From positions 9,672,001 to 9,736,000 of the forward strand of contig NZ_JADBEM010000001.1 of the NCBI RefSeq assembly GCF_014873875.1: a stretch of 64,000 nt of DNA, read 5' to 3'. A program made the position numbers and the translations under genes. Each line of letters starts with the position of its first letter. Positions within the stretch are counted from its first letter, which is position 1. This document shows positions 28,438-37,606 of this stretch, piece by piece. The notes beneath the pieces are model-generated. The model had not been told where the DNA came from and did no database searches. It worked only from the letters and a program-made list of their open reading frames with translations. This DNA comes from Actinopolymorpha pittospori. Lineage in GTDB: Bacteria; Actinomycetota; Actinomycetes; Propionibacteriales; Actinopolymorphaceae.

Positions 28438-29178
28438 TCAGCGGACGGCGGCGAACGCGGCGTCGGCCAGACCGCGCCAGATCAGCCCGACCTCACCGAA
28501 GCCCGCGGCCCGCAGGAACTCCAGGTGGGTGGTAGAGACCGGGACCGAGTCACCGTGGGACTCGGCGTAGATGGTGTCGCGCTCGGCCACCGCGTCGGCG
28601 AGTTCGGGGGCGCGTCGCGCCGCGTCCCACCATGCCGACCAGGAGAGCACCTCACCCGCGGCGTACTCCGCCTCCCGCCGGACCTTCCGCAGCTCCTCCA
28701 GCCGACGGGTCAGCTCCGGCAGCCCGGGGTCGGCCATGTGGTCGGCGTTGCAGAAGACCCCACCCGGCCGCAGGACACTCGCGATCTCGCCGTACAGCAC
28801 CCGGATCCGTTCCGCCGGAAGCCAGTGCAAGGCGGTTGCCGTGAGTACGGCGTCGAACTCGCCGGTCACCGCGTCCGTCCACCCCGGCGTGCCCAGATCC
28901 GCGCGGACGATCTGGACCCGCTCGTCGCCCTCCAGGCTGCCGCCCGCGATCCGCAGCAGGGCCGGATCGAGGTCGAGGCCCACGCTGCTGGCGTCCGGCA
29001 GCCGGTCGAGCAGCCGGCGAGTGATCGACGCCGTCCCGCACGCGAGGTCGAGCACCCGCGGCTTGGGACCGCAAACCGCCTCGACCACGTCGAGCAGCGC
29101 GGCGAACCGCTCCTCCCGGTCGGGCATGAACGCCTCCTGCTGCCTGTCCCACAGCACCTGCCACTGACCCCAGTCCAT
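28438..29178 (-). CDS. Class I SAM-dependent methyltransferase
   Basis: 246 aa from the ATG at 29178 (AGGGAG at 6 nt); an ATG two codons earlier would sit on the ribosome site. SAM motif I VLDLACGTASI, acidic motif II VGLDLDP, and motif III region FDAVLTATALHWLP. Small-molecule type; methyl acceptor unknown. Divergent from the CGNR regulator, which may control it. Confidence 0.82.
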   Translation of the reverse strand: MDWGQWQVLWDRQQEAFMPDREERFAALLDVVEAVCGPKPRVLDLACGTASITRRLLDRLPDASSVGLDLDPALLRIAGGSLEGDERVQIVRADLGTPGWTDAVTGEFDAVLTATALHWLPAERIRVLYGEIASVLRPGGVFCNADHMADPGLPELTRRLEELRKVRREAEYAAGEVLSWSAWWDAARRAPELADAVAERDTIYAESHGDSVPVSTTHLEFLRAAGFGEVGLIWRGLADAAFAAVR

Positions 29179-29241
29179 CGACATCTCCCTACGTAAGGTT
29201 CACTTCGGACAAGTGGTAGTTACACCGTAGAGTGCGTCCAG

Positions 29242-29247
29242 TAAGGT
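29242..29247 (+). promoter_or_regulatory. -10 box TAAGGT, leaderless start
   Basis: TAAGGT ends 6 nt before the GTG at 29254, with no Shine-Dalgarno site. Confidence 0.45.
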
Positions 29248-29253
29248 GCACAA

Positions 29254-29811
29254 GTGGACTTTCTCCGTTACGCCGAGCGGGCAGCGGATCTTGTGAACGT
29301 CCCCCTCGAGGACGAGGACGACCTCCGCTCCCACCTTGCCGACCGGCCCTGGCTCGCCGACCGGATCACCAGCTCCGACGTGCGTGCCCTGCGCCGCCTG
29401 CAGCGCGACCTGCGGCCGGTCTTCCTCGCGGATCCCGCGCCCGACGCCGGAGGCGACGGGCCGGGAGCAGCCGCGACGGAGGCGATCGTCGAACGCCTCA
29501 ACACCCTGCTCGCCCGCCACCCGGTCTCCCCGTTCATCTCCGGTCACGGCGAGGCGGGACTCCACCTCCACGTCGCCGAACGCGAGTCCTCCGTCGCCGA
29601 AACCCTCGCCGCGGAAGGGCTGATGGGCATGGCGATCGTGGTGTGCGATCTGGGGCCCGACCGGTTCGGCAGCTGCCAGGCGGCGAAGTGCGCCAACGTC
29701 TTCGTCGACACCTCGCCCAACCGCTCCAGGCGCTACTGTTCGGACCGCTGCTCCTCACGGGCCAACGTCGCGGCGTTCCGGGCCCGCCGAAAGGCCGCGG
29801 CCCCGGCATGA
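29254..29811 (+). CDS. CGNR zinc-finger (ABATE) transcription factor
   Basis: 185 aa. N-terminal ABATE ligand domain (DLVNVPLEDEDDLRSHLADRP) and C-terminal CGNR-type zinc finger FGSCQAAKCANVFVDTSPNRSRRYCSDRCSSRANVAAFR (quoted here by its parts): Cys-x4-Cys, then Cys-x3-Cys, with the NRSRRYCS core. Family members bind DNA as one-component regulators of metabolic genes. It is divergently transcribed from the methyltransferase gene and 153 nt upstream of the XPB gene. Confidence 0.8.
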   Translation: MDFLRYAERAADLVNVPLEDEDDLRSHLADRPWLADRITSSDVRALRRLQRDLRPVFLADPAPDAGGDGPGAAATEAIVERLNTLLARHPVSPFISGHGEAGLHLHVAERESSVAETLAAEGLMGMAIVVCDLGPDRFGSCQAAKCANVFVDTSPNRSRRYCSDRCSSRANVAAFRARRKAAAPA

Positions 29812-29964
29812 CCGGAGGTGGACGCATCGTGTCGGACGGTCACAGAGGGTCGCCACCCCTGGACGGACCACCCGCCAGCCTGGCCACTTGGGCGGCGGAA
29901 CACCTGCGACTTGCCTACGGTTGGACACTGGAGTGAATCCCCCGATGCTTCACACGGAGATCCT

Positions 29965-31626
29965 GTGAACGACGGCCCCCTGATCGTCCAGTCCGACAAG
30001 ACCCTCCTCCTCGAGGTGGGACACGCCGCGGCCGACGAGGCGCGGAAGGCGATCGCGCCCTTCGCCGAACTCGAACGCGCGCCGGAGCACGTCCACACCT
30101 ACCGGCTCACCCCCCTCGGCCTCTGGAACGCCCGGGCCGCCGGCCACGACGCCGAGCAGGTCATCGACACCCTGCTGCGATTCAGCCGGTACGCGGTTCC
30201 GCACGCGCTCCTCGTCGACGTCGCGGACACGATGGCCCGCTACGGCCGGCTCCGGCTGGAGCAGCACCCGACACACGGGCTGGTCCTGGTGACGACCGAC
30301 CGCCCGGTCCTGGAGGAGGTGCTGCGCAGTTCGAGTTCGAAGCTGAAGCCGATGCTCGGCACGCGGCTCGACCCCGACACCGTGGCGGTGCACCCCTCCG
30401 AACGCGGTCACGTCAAGCAGGCCTTGCTCAAGCTCGGCTGGCCGGCCGAGGACACCGCCGGATACGTCGACGGCGAGGCACACGCGATCGACCTGCTGGA
30501 GGACGACTGGTCGCTGCGCCCCTACCAGCAGCAGGCCGCGGAGGCCTTCTGGCACGGGGGCTCCGGCGTCGTCGTACTCCCCTGTGGCGCCGGCAAGACG
30601 CTGGTCGGTGCCGCCGCGATGGCGCACGCGAAGGCCACCACGCTGATCCTCGTCACCAACACCGTCTCCGCCCGGCAGTGGAAGGACGAACTCGTCAAGC
30701 GGACCTCGTTGACCGAGGACGAGATCGGTGAGTACTCCGGTGCGCGCAAGGAGATCCGTCCGGTCACCATCGCGACGTACCAGGTGATGACCTCGCGCCG
30801 TAAGGGCGCCTACACCCACCTCGAACTCTTCGGCGCCCGCGACTGGGGCCTCGTGCTCTACGACGAGGTGCACCTGCTGCCCGCACCGATCTTCCGGATG
30901 ACCGCCGATCTGCAGGCCAGGCGCAGGCTCGGGTTGACAGCGACGCTGGTCCGCGAGGACGGCCGCGAGGGCGACGTGTTCTCCCTGATCGGACCGAAGC
31001 GGTACGACGCGCCGTGGAAGGACATCGAGGCCCAGGGCTGGATCGCCCCCGCGGACTGCGTGGAGGTGCGGGTCACCCTCACCGACAGCGAACGCATCAC
31101 CTACGCCACCGCCGAGACCGACGAGCGCTACCGCCTCGCCTGCACGACCGACACCAAGGCCCGCGTCGTCGAACGCCTCGCCGAACAGCACCGCGGCGAG
31201 CCCACCCTGGTCATCGGTCAGTACATCGACCAGTTGGACGACCTCGCGGCCCGCCTGGACGCGCCCATCATCAAGGGCGAGACGACCGTCCGCGAACGCC
31301 AGCGGCTGTTCGAGGCGTTCCGCTCCGGTGAGATCAACCTGCTGGTGGTGTCGAAGGTCGCCAACTTCTCGATCGACCTGCCCGAGGCGGCGGTGGCGAT
31401 CCAGGTGTCCGGCACCTTCGGGTCCCGCCAGGAGGAGGCACAGCGTCTGGGCCGACTGCTCCGTCCCAAGCACGACGGCCGGGCGGCTCGGTTCTACGCC
31501 GTCGTGTCACGGGACACGGTCGACCAGGACTTCGCCGCGCACCGTCAGCGCTTCCTCGCCGAGCAGGGCTACGCCTACCGCATCGTCGACGCCGACGACG
31601 TGCTGTCCGGCGAACTCCCGAGCTGA
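29965..31626 (+). CDS. XPB/Ssl2-type DNA helicase (bacterial ERCC3)
   Basis: 553 aa from the GTG at 29965 (GGAG at 7 nt; an upstream GTG frame extension is not conserved-looking). An N-terminal damage-recognition-like domain (1-170) precedes SF2 motifs: RPYQQQAAEAF, Walker A PCGAGKT (206-212), DEVH (300-303), LTAT and VI region QRLGRLLRPK. 3'-5' helicase of the XPB group, in mycobacteria able to unwind and anneal DNA. Role in bacterial repair is inferred. Its usual partner, the helicase-associated gene, is at 22022 with seven genes between. Confidence 0.92.
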   Translation: MNDGPLIVQSDKTLLLEVGHAAADEARKAIAPFAELERAPEHVHTYRLTPLGLWNARAAGHDAEQVIDTLLRFSRYAVPHALLVDVADTMARYGRLRLEQHPTHGLVLVTTDRPVLEEVLRSSSSKLKPMLGTRLDPDTVAVHPSERGHVKQALLKLGWPAEDTAGYVDGEAHAIDLLEDDWSLRPYQQQAAEAFWHGGSGVVVLPCGAGKTLVGAAAMAHAKATTLILVTNTVSARQWKDELVKRTSLTEDEIGEYSGARKEIRPVTIATYQVMTSRRKGAYTHLELFGARDWGLVLYDEVHLLPAPIFRMTADLQARRRLGLTATLVREDGREGDVFSLIGPKRYDAPWKDIEAQGWIAPADCVEVRVTLTDSERITYATAETDERYRLACTTDTKARVVERLAEQHRGEPTLVIGQYIDQLDDLAARLDAPIIKGETTVRERQRLFEAFRSGEINLLVVSKVANFSIDLPEAAVAIQVSGTFGSRQEEAQRLGRLLRPKHDGRAARFYAVVSRDTVDQDFAAHRQRFLAEQGYAYRIVDADDVLSGELPS

Positions 31627-31691
31627 CCCCGACCCGCACGGCGACCGGACGCCGACCCGCGCCGGCCCCGACCTGACCCCACGCCCGCCCG

Positions 31692-33656
31692 TCACGGGCA
31701 GCGCGGGATCATGGCGGTGAAGCCGGGCCGGCCGGGCGTCAGGGTGTACCAGTCGAAGACCCACCGGCCGTCGTCCAGCAGGTTCCACACGGCGCTGGGG
31801 CCGATCCGCATGCCGGCACGCTGGCAGCGGACGTAGGCCATGCCGCCGTAGGGGACGAGTCCGGTCCGCGGGTAGGACGTGGCCGGCCCAGCCCGCATGA
31901 TCAGTCCACCGTTGGCCCAGGCCGCGTAGGGGTAGCGGCACTCCGGGATCGGCGCTGAGAACCCGCGCTTGTTCGGCGTGTTCAGGTGCAGGTCACTGAC
32001 GTAGGTGCCGTCCGCGAACTTGCTCCACACCCGGGTCGTGCCGACCAGGCTGCCGGTGGTCTGACAGACGACGTCGACGTTGCGTCCCGGCGCGTACCCA
32101 CGCACCACCGGGTACGCCGTACCCGGGCCGGTGTGCGACCACAGCGTCCCGCGGGAGATCACCCGCTGCCAGAAGCGGGCGGCACCCTGGGGGCCGTCGA
32201 CACGGTTGCTGTCGATCTCGATCGACCGGCCACCCCAGGTCTCGACGTGCGGGCCGCGGTACTGCTTGATGCGCTGGTGCATCCCCCACTGGTCGTTCGG
32301 CGCGTAACGCTCGCCCCACACGCTCGCGCGTCCGTCCCACCGTGCGATCCAGACCGCGTCCGGGCGGACGTAGGTGCTGGACAGGTACGCACCGGAGAGG
32401 TCGCTGATACCGGAGGCGGCACTGGAGTAGACGCCGGACAGGTACCCGCCGTCGTGCAGGCGCTTCGTCCAGGCGCTGAGGAACGTCAGGACGATCCGGC
32501 TGCAGCTCGCGATCCGGTTGTCGTACCCCTCCATGTCGAAGTAGATCGCGGTCCCGGGCCCCAGCCCGAACTTCTTCGCGCGGGCCATCGCGTCGACGGC
32601 CGCGTCGATGCCCTGCTGCCCGGGGTTGGCGGAGCGGATCGGGCCGAGATCGTCCTGGAACGCACACGGCGCCTGCCGTCCGACGTAGATCGGAGTCGTC
32701 CGCCAGCCGAGTCGCGCGATGGACCTGACCCAGGTGGCGTCGAGGTTGCCGTCGGGACAGGCCCGGTTGACACCGCCGATGTAGATGCCCACGCCACGGT
32801 GCGGCGAGGCGAGCCACGCCCGCATCGTCTGCAGCGACGGCGCCGCGCAGGCGTCGAACCCGCTTCCCCGAAGCCTCGTGGTCGAGGCCATGCTCGGCAG
32901 GGTCACCGGGTCGTTCAGGGCGAGCGCCCCACCCACCGTCGGCGCCTTGCCGTCCAGGAGAGGCGCCGGGTCCTGCGCGGCCGTCGAGGGGTCCAGGTCT
33001 AGAGCGGTCTCGGCCGTCGGGACGCTCGGCGTCCGGCGTTCAGGTCCCTCGTAGCGCACGCCGCGCAGGACGGCGTCGAGGAGCTCGGGGCGCTCACCAA
33101 AGGCCGCCGTGAGCGCGAGGCCCGTGCCGGACAGGGCGTAGCGGATCTCCTGAGTCACGCCGGCGGCGGCCGCGAGCGAGATCATCTCTCCGGGTTCGGC
33201 GACCGAGGCGACGGCGGTGGCGGCGGTCGCGGGCTCGATCAGCAACGACTCGGTCCGCCCGACCGCGTGGGCCGGACAGTCCTGGTCCGCGCCGGGCGTA
33301 CCGAGGTAGAGCGCGGGCCGGTCGAAACGTACACAGGTGTCGGGTTTCGCCTCCAGGTCGTGGACTTCCCACCCCGCGGGTACGGCGAGTCGCAACCCGC
33401 GATAGATGACCGCACGGCTTCTGGCATCGAGGGCGTCACCGGCCGCGGGCCGCGCGGCCGGCTCCCCACGCGCCACGACCCGCTCGGAAGCGACAGGCTG
33501 CCCGGCGGCGACGGCCGGACCGGGCACCGCGCCGCTCGTGGCGAAGACCCCTCCGGCGAACGCGACCACGAAGCTGAGGCTCAGCCTGGTCGTACGGCGA
33601 GCCGCGCGCCGCGAGCCGGCCTGCTGGGTGGTGTCAGCGGTGTCAGGTGTCGTCAC
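31692..33656 (-). CDS. Secreted DUF1906 glycoside-hydrolase-like protein with SH3-like repeats
   Basis: 654 aa. Twin-basic export signal (RRAARRTTRLSLSFVVAFAGG, residues 16-36). Residues 60-210 are an unrecognised extracellular domain. The DUF1906 TIM barrel (Rv2525c-like) runs from about 265 to 470: GFDACAAPSLQTMRAWL, GIYIGGVNRAC, AIYFDMEGYDN and AVWIARWDGRASVWG. The C-terminal 160 residues hold two SH3-like wall-binding repeats (LWSHTGPGTAYPVVRGY; LIMRAGPATSYPRTGLVP). Expected at the cell wall, acting on a wall polymer. GTG start with GGGAAGG upstream. Confidence 0.82.
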   Translation of the reverse strand: MTTPDTADTTQQAGSRRAARRTTRLSLSFVVAFAGGVFATSGAVPGPAVAAGQPVASERVVARGEPAARPAAGDALDARSRAVIYRGLRLAVPAGWEVHDLEAKPDTCVRFDRPALYLGTPGADQDCPAHAVGRTESLLIEPATAATAVASVAEPGEMISLAAAAGVTQEIRYALSGTGLALTAAFGERPELLDAVLRGVRYEGPERRTPSVPTAETALDLDPSTAAQDPAPLLDGKAPTVGGALALNDPVTLPSMASTTRLRGSGFDACAAPSLQTMRAWLASPHRGVGIYIGGVNRACPDGNLDATWVRSIARLGWRTTPIYVGRQAPCAFQDDLGPIRSANPGQQGIDAAVDAMARAKKFGLGPGTAIYFDMEGYDNRIASCSRIVLTFLSAWTKRLHDGGYLSGVYSSAASGISDLSGAYLSSTYVRPDAVWIARWDGRASVWGERYAPNDQWGMHQRIKQYRGPHVETWGGRSIEIDSNRVDGPQGAARFWQRVISRGTLWSHTGPGTAYPVVRGYAPGRNVDVVCQTTGSLVGTTRVWSKFADGTYVSDLHLNTPNKRGFSAPIPECRYPYAAWANGGLIMRAGPATSYPRTGLVPYGGMAYVRCQRAGMRIGPSAVWNLLDDGRWVFDWYTLTPGRPGFTAMIPRCP

Positions 33657-33964
33657 TGTCGCCTTCCCGGAACGAGCGCGTCGCCGGTGCGGCGGTCGCG
33701 GTGATACGAGTGACGATGACCACGATTCGCATGCAGAACGTCACCCACTGCCACAGACAGCATCACATCCGCATCAGGTGTCCCAGGCAACGCAGGAGTA
33801 ACCACAGGGCTGTAATTTCGCCCTCCGGGCAGTCGCCGCAGTTCGGTTGGTTGCGGGACAACGTCGGCACCGCGGTATTCGGTCGAACCCGGCAGCCGCA
33901 CGTGTTAACGTGCTGGGCCCTTTCCCTCCATCGAGCCGCTGCTCGCGCGAAGCGGAGGTCGAGT
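33657..33964. other. 308-nt divergent promoter region
   Basis: No gene seen. It holds the promoters of the DUF1906 gene (left) and helR (right), and the palindrome at 33898-33913. Confidence 0.5.
33898..33913. promoter_or_regulatory. Palindrome GCACGT-GTTA-ACGTGC upstream of helR
   Basis: A 6-bp inverted repeat contains a TAACGT that could serve as the -10 box, about 50 nt before the ATG. Binding of a regulator there would block the promoter. The rifamycin-associated element known upstream of some helR genes was not recognised. Confidence 0.4.
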
Positions 33965-36097
33965 ATGCCCACCCACGAGACCATCGAGCCGCCGGATACC
34001 GCGGACGCCGCGGACACCGCGGATCGTCCGGACGCCCCCGACCACCTCACCGCCGAACAGGATCACCTCTCGGCATCGCGTTCGGCACTCCATCGGATGC
34101 GCGAGCGCACCGAGTCGCTGGACGCACAGGGCGGCAACGCCGTCTCCACCGAGTACCTCAAGGCCACGCTCCACCACCGGGCCCTCTCCCTCGCGGACGA
34201 CCCGAACACCCCTCTCTTCTTCGGCCGGCTCGACTACGCGGCCGGCGCCGGTCCCACCGAGGAGCCGTCCGCGGGGCGCGCCGAACGTTTCTACATCGGG
34301 CGGCGACACGTCACCGACGACGCGGGCGACCCGATGGTGGTCGACTGGCGGGCGGGCGTCTCCCGCCCCTTCTACCGCGCGACCCGCGCCGAGCCGATGG
34401 GCGTGGAGTTGCGCCGACGGTTCGGGTTCGGCCACGGCGACCTGACGGCGTACGAGGACGAGCACCTCACCGACGCGACCGAGGCCGGCGAGGTCAGCCA
34501 GATCCTCGAGACCGAGATCGAACGCCCCCGTGTCGGCCCGATGCGCGACATCGTCGCGACGATCCAGCCCGAGCAGGACGACATCGTGCGGGCCGATCTG
34601 GCCCGAACCGTCTGTGTGCAGGGTGCTCCCGGTACCGGGAAGACCGCCGTCGGCCTGCACCGCGCGGCGTTCCTGCTCTACGCCCACCGCGACCAGCTGC
34701 GGCGTCAAGGTGTCCTTGTCGTCGGACCGAACGACTCCTTCCTCCGCTACATCGGCGACGTCCTTCCGGCGCTGGGCGAGATCGAGGCCCGGCAGAGCAC
34801 CGTGCCCGAACTCGTCGGCCGGATCAGGATCCGCGGTGAGGACCCGGCCGGTGTCGCGACGCTGAAGGGCGACGCGCGGATGGCGGAGGTGCTGCGACGC
34901 GCGGTCTGGGCACACCTGTGCCAACCCACCCAGGGACTGCTCGTTCCTCGTGGTGCCCGCCGGTTCCGGGTTCCGACGTATGAGGTGAGCGAGATCCTCG
35001 ACGGGATCCGGGCCCGCGGTGTCCGCTACGGCGCGGGCCGGGCGATCCTGCCGCAACGCCTCGCGCACTCCGTCCTGCTGCGGATGGAGGCCGACGGCGA
35101 CTCACCCGACGACCGGGTGCAGAACTCCGTCGCCCGCAGCCGACCGGTGCGGGCCTACGTCGACGAGATCTGGCCCGCCGTCGATCCGGCCCGACTGGTG
35201 TTCCGGCTCCTGAGCGAGCCGGAGTTCCTGGCCGAGCATGCCGAGGGCCTACTGGACGCACGCGAGCAGGAAATGCTGCTCTGGCCCACACCTCCACGCA
35301 CGGTGGGATCCACTCGCTGGTCCCTCGCCGACGCGGTACTCGTCGACGAGGTCGCCGACCTGATGGACCGAACGCCGAGCATCGGCCACGTCGTCCTCGA
35401 CGAGGCGCAGGACCTCTCACCGATGCAGCTGCGCGCCGTCGGGCGCCGGTGTTCGACCGGCTCGGCGACGGTCCTGGGAGACCTCGCCCAGGCCACCACG
35501 CCCTGGGCGACCCGCGACTGGGCCGAGGCGCTGGCTCATCTGGGCAAGCCCGACGCGCACGTCGAGGAGCTGACCAAGGGGTTCCGTGTTCCCGCCGACG
35601 TCATCGCCTACGCCGCCCGGCTGCTTCCTCTGATCGCTCCCAGCCTGACCGCACCCAGCTCGGTCCGGCGCACCCGCGGCGACCTCGTCATCTCCCACAC
35701 GAAGTCGGTCGTGGAGGCGGCGGTCGAGGGAGCACGCGAGGCGCTCGAACGCCCCGGATCGGTCGGCCTGATCGTTCCCGACGAGCGCGTCCGGCCCTTC
35801 CGGACCGCCCTGGACAAGGCCGGGGTGCCGTACGCGGTGCTCGGCGAGGAGGGCGACGTGGACGCCCGGCTGGACGTCGTACCGGCCTCGCTGGCCAAGG
35901 GTCTGGAGTTCGACCACGTGGTCCTCGCCGAGCCGGCCCAGATCGTCGCCGCCGAACACGACGAGGTGACCGGTCTGCGCCGGCTCTACGTCTGCCTCAC
36001 CCGTGCGGTGACCTCGCTGCGGGTGTTGCACGCCGAGCCGCTGCCGGAGCCGTTGGCCCAGGCACCGGCACTGGGCGAGGCCGCCGGGGTCTGGTAA
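33965..36097 (+). CDS. helR: HelR-type RNA polymerase recycling ATPase (UvrD-like SF1)
   Basis: 710 aa, ATG with CGGAGG upstream. A disordered start contains DTADAADTAD repeats. A coiled-coil-like N-terminal arm (28-75, LTAEQDHLSASRSALHRMRERTES) would enter RNA polymerase; then FYIGRRHV...VVDWRAGVSRPFYRAT, Walker A GAPGTGKT (220-227), Walker B-like VVLDEAQDLSPMQ and C-terminal SLAKGLEFDHVVLAEP and RRLYVCLTRAV. HelD/HelR enzymes dissociate stalled RNA polymerase, and actinobacterial HelR can displace rifamycin. The assignment to HelR rather than HelD is from family layout. Confidence 0.85.
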   Translation: MPTHETIEPPDTADAADTADRPDAPDHLTAEQDHLSASRSALHRMRERTESLDAQGGNAVSTEYLKATLHHRALSLADDPNTPLFFGRLDYAAGAGPTEEPSAGRAERFYIGRRHVTDDAGDPMVVDWRAGVSRPFYRATRAEPMGVELRRRFGFGHGDLTAYEDEHLTDATEAGEVSQILETEIERPRVGPMRDIVATIQPEQDDIVRADLARTVCVQGAPGTGKTAVGLHRAAFLLYAHRDQLRRQGVLVVGPNDSFLRYIGDVLPALGEIEARQSTVPELVGRIRIRGEDPAGVATLKGDARMAEVLRRAVWAHLCQPTQGLLVPRGARRFRVPTYEVSEILDGIRARGVRYGAGRAILPQRLAHSVLLRMEADGDSPDDRVQNSVARSRPVRAYVDEIWPAVDPARLVFRLLSEPEFLAEHAEGLLDAREQEMLLWPTPPRTVGSTRWSLADAVLVDEVADLMDRTPSIGHVVLDEAQDLSPMQLRAVGRRCSTGSATVLGDLAQATTPWATRDWAEALAHLGKPDAHVEELTKGFRVPADVIAYAARLLPLIAPSLTAPSSVRRTRGDLVISHTKSVVEAAVEGAREALERPGSVGLIVPDERVRPFRTALDKAGVPYAVLGEEGDVDARLDVVPASLAKGLEFDHVVLAEPAQIVAAEHDEVTGLRRLYVCLTRAVTSLRVLHAEPLPEPLAQAPALGEAAGVW
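33998..34024. repeat. 9-nt tandem repeat in helR
   Basis: Three near-identical 9-nt units (accgcggac, gccgcggac, accgcggat) encode Thr-Ala-Asp/Ala-Ala-Asp at the disordered N-terminus. Confidence 0.7.
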
Positions 36098-36106
36098 GCC
36101 TGGGAG

Positions 36107-36796
36107 ATGGGCAACCTTCACCCCAGGGTGGCGCTCTGCGCGGTCGAGGACGCGTACGTCGAACTCTCACGGTTCGCGAGCGGCCTCGACCACGCCGATC
36201 TCATGCGTCCGAGTCGCTGCGTGGGGTGGACGGTGGCCGACGTGCTCTTCCACGTCCTGCTCGATGCCCAACGCGCACTGGTCACGCTGGCCAGCCCGGC
36301 CGGCAAGCCCGCCGACAGCGATCACGTCTCCTACTGGCGTACCTGGGCGACCGAGCGCACCGAGGCCGCCGCCGCCGACCACGCGAGGTTCGTCCGGATC
36401 GGGGCCGCTGCCTACGTGGACCCGCGGACCGTTGTCATCCACTGGAACGAGACGGCCGGCGCCGCGCTCCGGCTCGCCGCACAGGTACCCGGCGCCGACG
36501 TCGTCGTGACCCAGGGCCACTCCTTCACGGTCACCGACTTCCTGAGCACCCTCGCGGTGGAGGCCACCGTCCACCATCTCGACATGACGGTCGCGCTGCC
36601 CGGTCGCCCGGTGCCTCGTCCCGGCCCGGTCGCGCACACCGTCGACGTCCTGGACGCCCTGCTCGGCGAGGTCCGGCAGCGGCCGGCGTGGGACGACCTC
36701 ACCTGGATCCTGAAGGGCACCGGCCGGGTGCCCCTGACCGCCACCGAACGCCAGGGACTCGGCAGCACCGCGAGCCGTTTCCCGCTGGTGGGCTGA
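36107..36796 (+). CDS. Mycothiol-dependent maleylpyruvate-isomerase-family protein
   Basis: 229 aa. N-terminal helical bundle MRPSRCVGWTVADVLFHVLLDAQRAL and TLAVEATVHHLDMTVALPG (the metal-binding His region) mark the DinB/MDMPI fold. It starts 10 nt after helR with a GGGAG very close to the ATG, so it is probably read through from helR. Third member of this family in the window, after 705-1295 and the decayed copy at 5844-6242. Reaction unknown. Confidence 0.78.
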   Translation: MGNLHPRVALCAVEDAYVELSRFASGLDHADLMRPSRCVGWTVADVLFHVLLDAQRALVTLASPAGKPADSDHVSYWRTWATERTEAAAADHARFVRIGAAAYVDPRTVVIHWNETAGAALRLAAQVPGADVVVTQGHSFTVTDFLSTLAVEATVHHLDMTVALPGRPVPRPGPVAHTVDVLDALLGEVRQRPAWDDLTWILKGTGRVPLTATERQGLGSTASRFPLVG

Positions 36797-36818
36797 CGAA
36801 CCTCGATCGGAGCCTGCG

Positions 36819-37487
36819 ATGACGGACACCGGACCCGACGACATCGACCCCGATGCGGCGCGCTCGCAACCAGAGCGGCTGCTCCCCCGCTGGGCGGCGC
36901 TCCTCCCGGGCCACGATGTCGAGGCGGCCGGCCAGGACCTGCTGGACCGGTACGCCGAACCGGTCCGCCGTTACCACGACCGCGTCCACCTCGCGGAGGT
37001 CCTGGACGCGGTCGACCTGCTTGCCGAGCACGCTCGCGACCTCACCGCCGTACGCCTCGCGGCATGGTTCCACGACGCCGTCTACGACCCGCGCCGCGGC
37101 GACAACGAGGCGGAGTCCGCGCGACTCGCCCGCACCGTCCTGCCGGCGTACGCGGCCGACCACCTGGTCGCGGAGGTCGCCCGGCTGGTCGAGCTCACCT
37201 CGACGCACGCGGTGAGCGAGGACGACGCCAACGGCGTGGTTCTCTGCGATGCCGACCTCGCGATCCTCGCGGCGCCCCCGAAGCGGTACGCCGACTATGT
37301 CACCGGCGTGCGCGCGGAGTACGCCCACGTCGAGGACGACGCCTTCCGGGCGGGCCGCGCTCGGGTGCTCGAAGGGCTGTTGAGCCACGACCGGCTCTTC
37401 CACACCCCCGTCGGGCGTCGCGACTGGGAGCAGCACGCCCGCCACAACGTGGAGGCCGAACTCCTGCTCCTGCGCGGGGCCGACTGA
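36819..37487 (+). CDS. HD-superfamily hydrolase
   Basis: 222 aa. HD motif set: YHDRVHLAEVLDAVD (His), AAWFHDAVYDPRRGDNEAESA (the HD dyad), then VVLCDADLAILAA (Asp). This is the predicted metal-dependent phosphohydrolase group without a known substrate. GGAG 8 nt upstream of ATG; 22 nt after the preceding gene, so likely same operon. Confidence 0.82.
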   Translation: MTDTGPDDIDPDAARSQPERLLPRWAALLPGHDVEAAGQDLLDRYAEPVRRYHDRVHLAEVLDAVDLLAEHARDLTAVRLAAWFHDAVYDPRRGDNEAESARLARTVLPAYAADHLVAEVARLVELTSTHAVSEDDANGVVLCDADLAILAAPPKRYADYVTGVRAEYAHVEDDAFRAGRARVLEGLLSHDRLFHTPVGRRDWEQHARHNVEAELLLLRGAD

Positions 37488-37526
37488 GCCCCACCAGGCA
37501 CGGCGGACAGCGATGACCGACAGTGG

Positions 37527-37538
37527 GGAAGCGCTTCC
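37527..37538. promoter_or_regulatory. LacI-type operator GGAAGCGCTTCC
   Basis: A perfect 12-bp palindrome with the central CG of LacI/GalR-family sites lies 55 nt upstream of the GH20 promoter box. It suggests sugar-controlled repression by a regulator encoded elsewhere. Confidence 0.6.
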
Positions 37539-37592
37539 TCAGGCTTGCGCAAAGTTGAGCCAAGAGGGCTGTCGCGGTGCATCTACGGGCAT

Positions 37593-37598
37593 TAGGCT
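37593..37598 (+). promoter_or_regulatory. -10 box TAGGCT, leaderless start
   Basis: TAGGCT ends 8 nt before the GTG at 37607 of the GH20 gene. Confidence 0.45.
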
Positions 37599-37606
37599 GG
37601 CGCACC

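Noticed and set aside
33657..33964. Possible c-di-AMP (ydaO) riboswitch before the wall-associated DUF1906 gene
   Set aside because: None of the conserved ydaO core segments could be found in the leader.
33841..33964. Rifamycin-associated element before helR
   Set aside because: No convincing match; only an unrelated palindrome is present.
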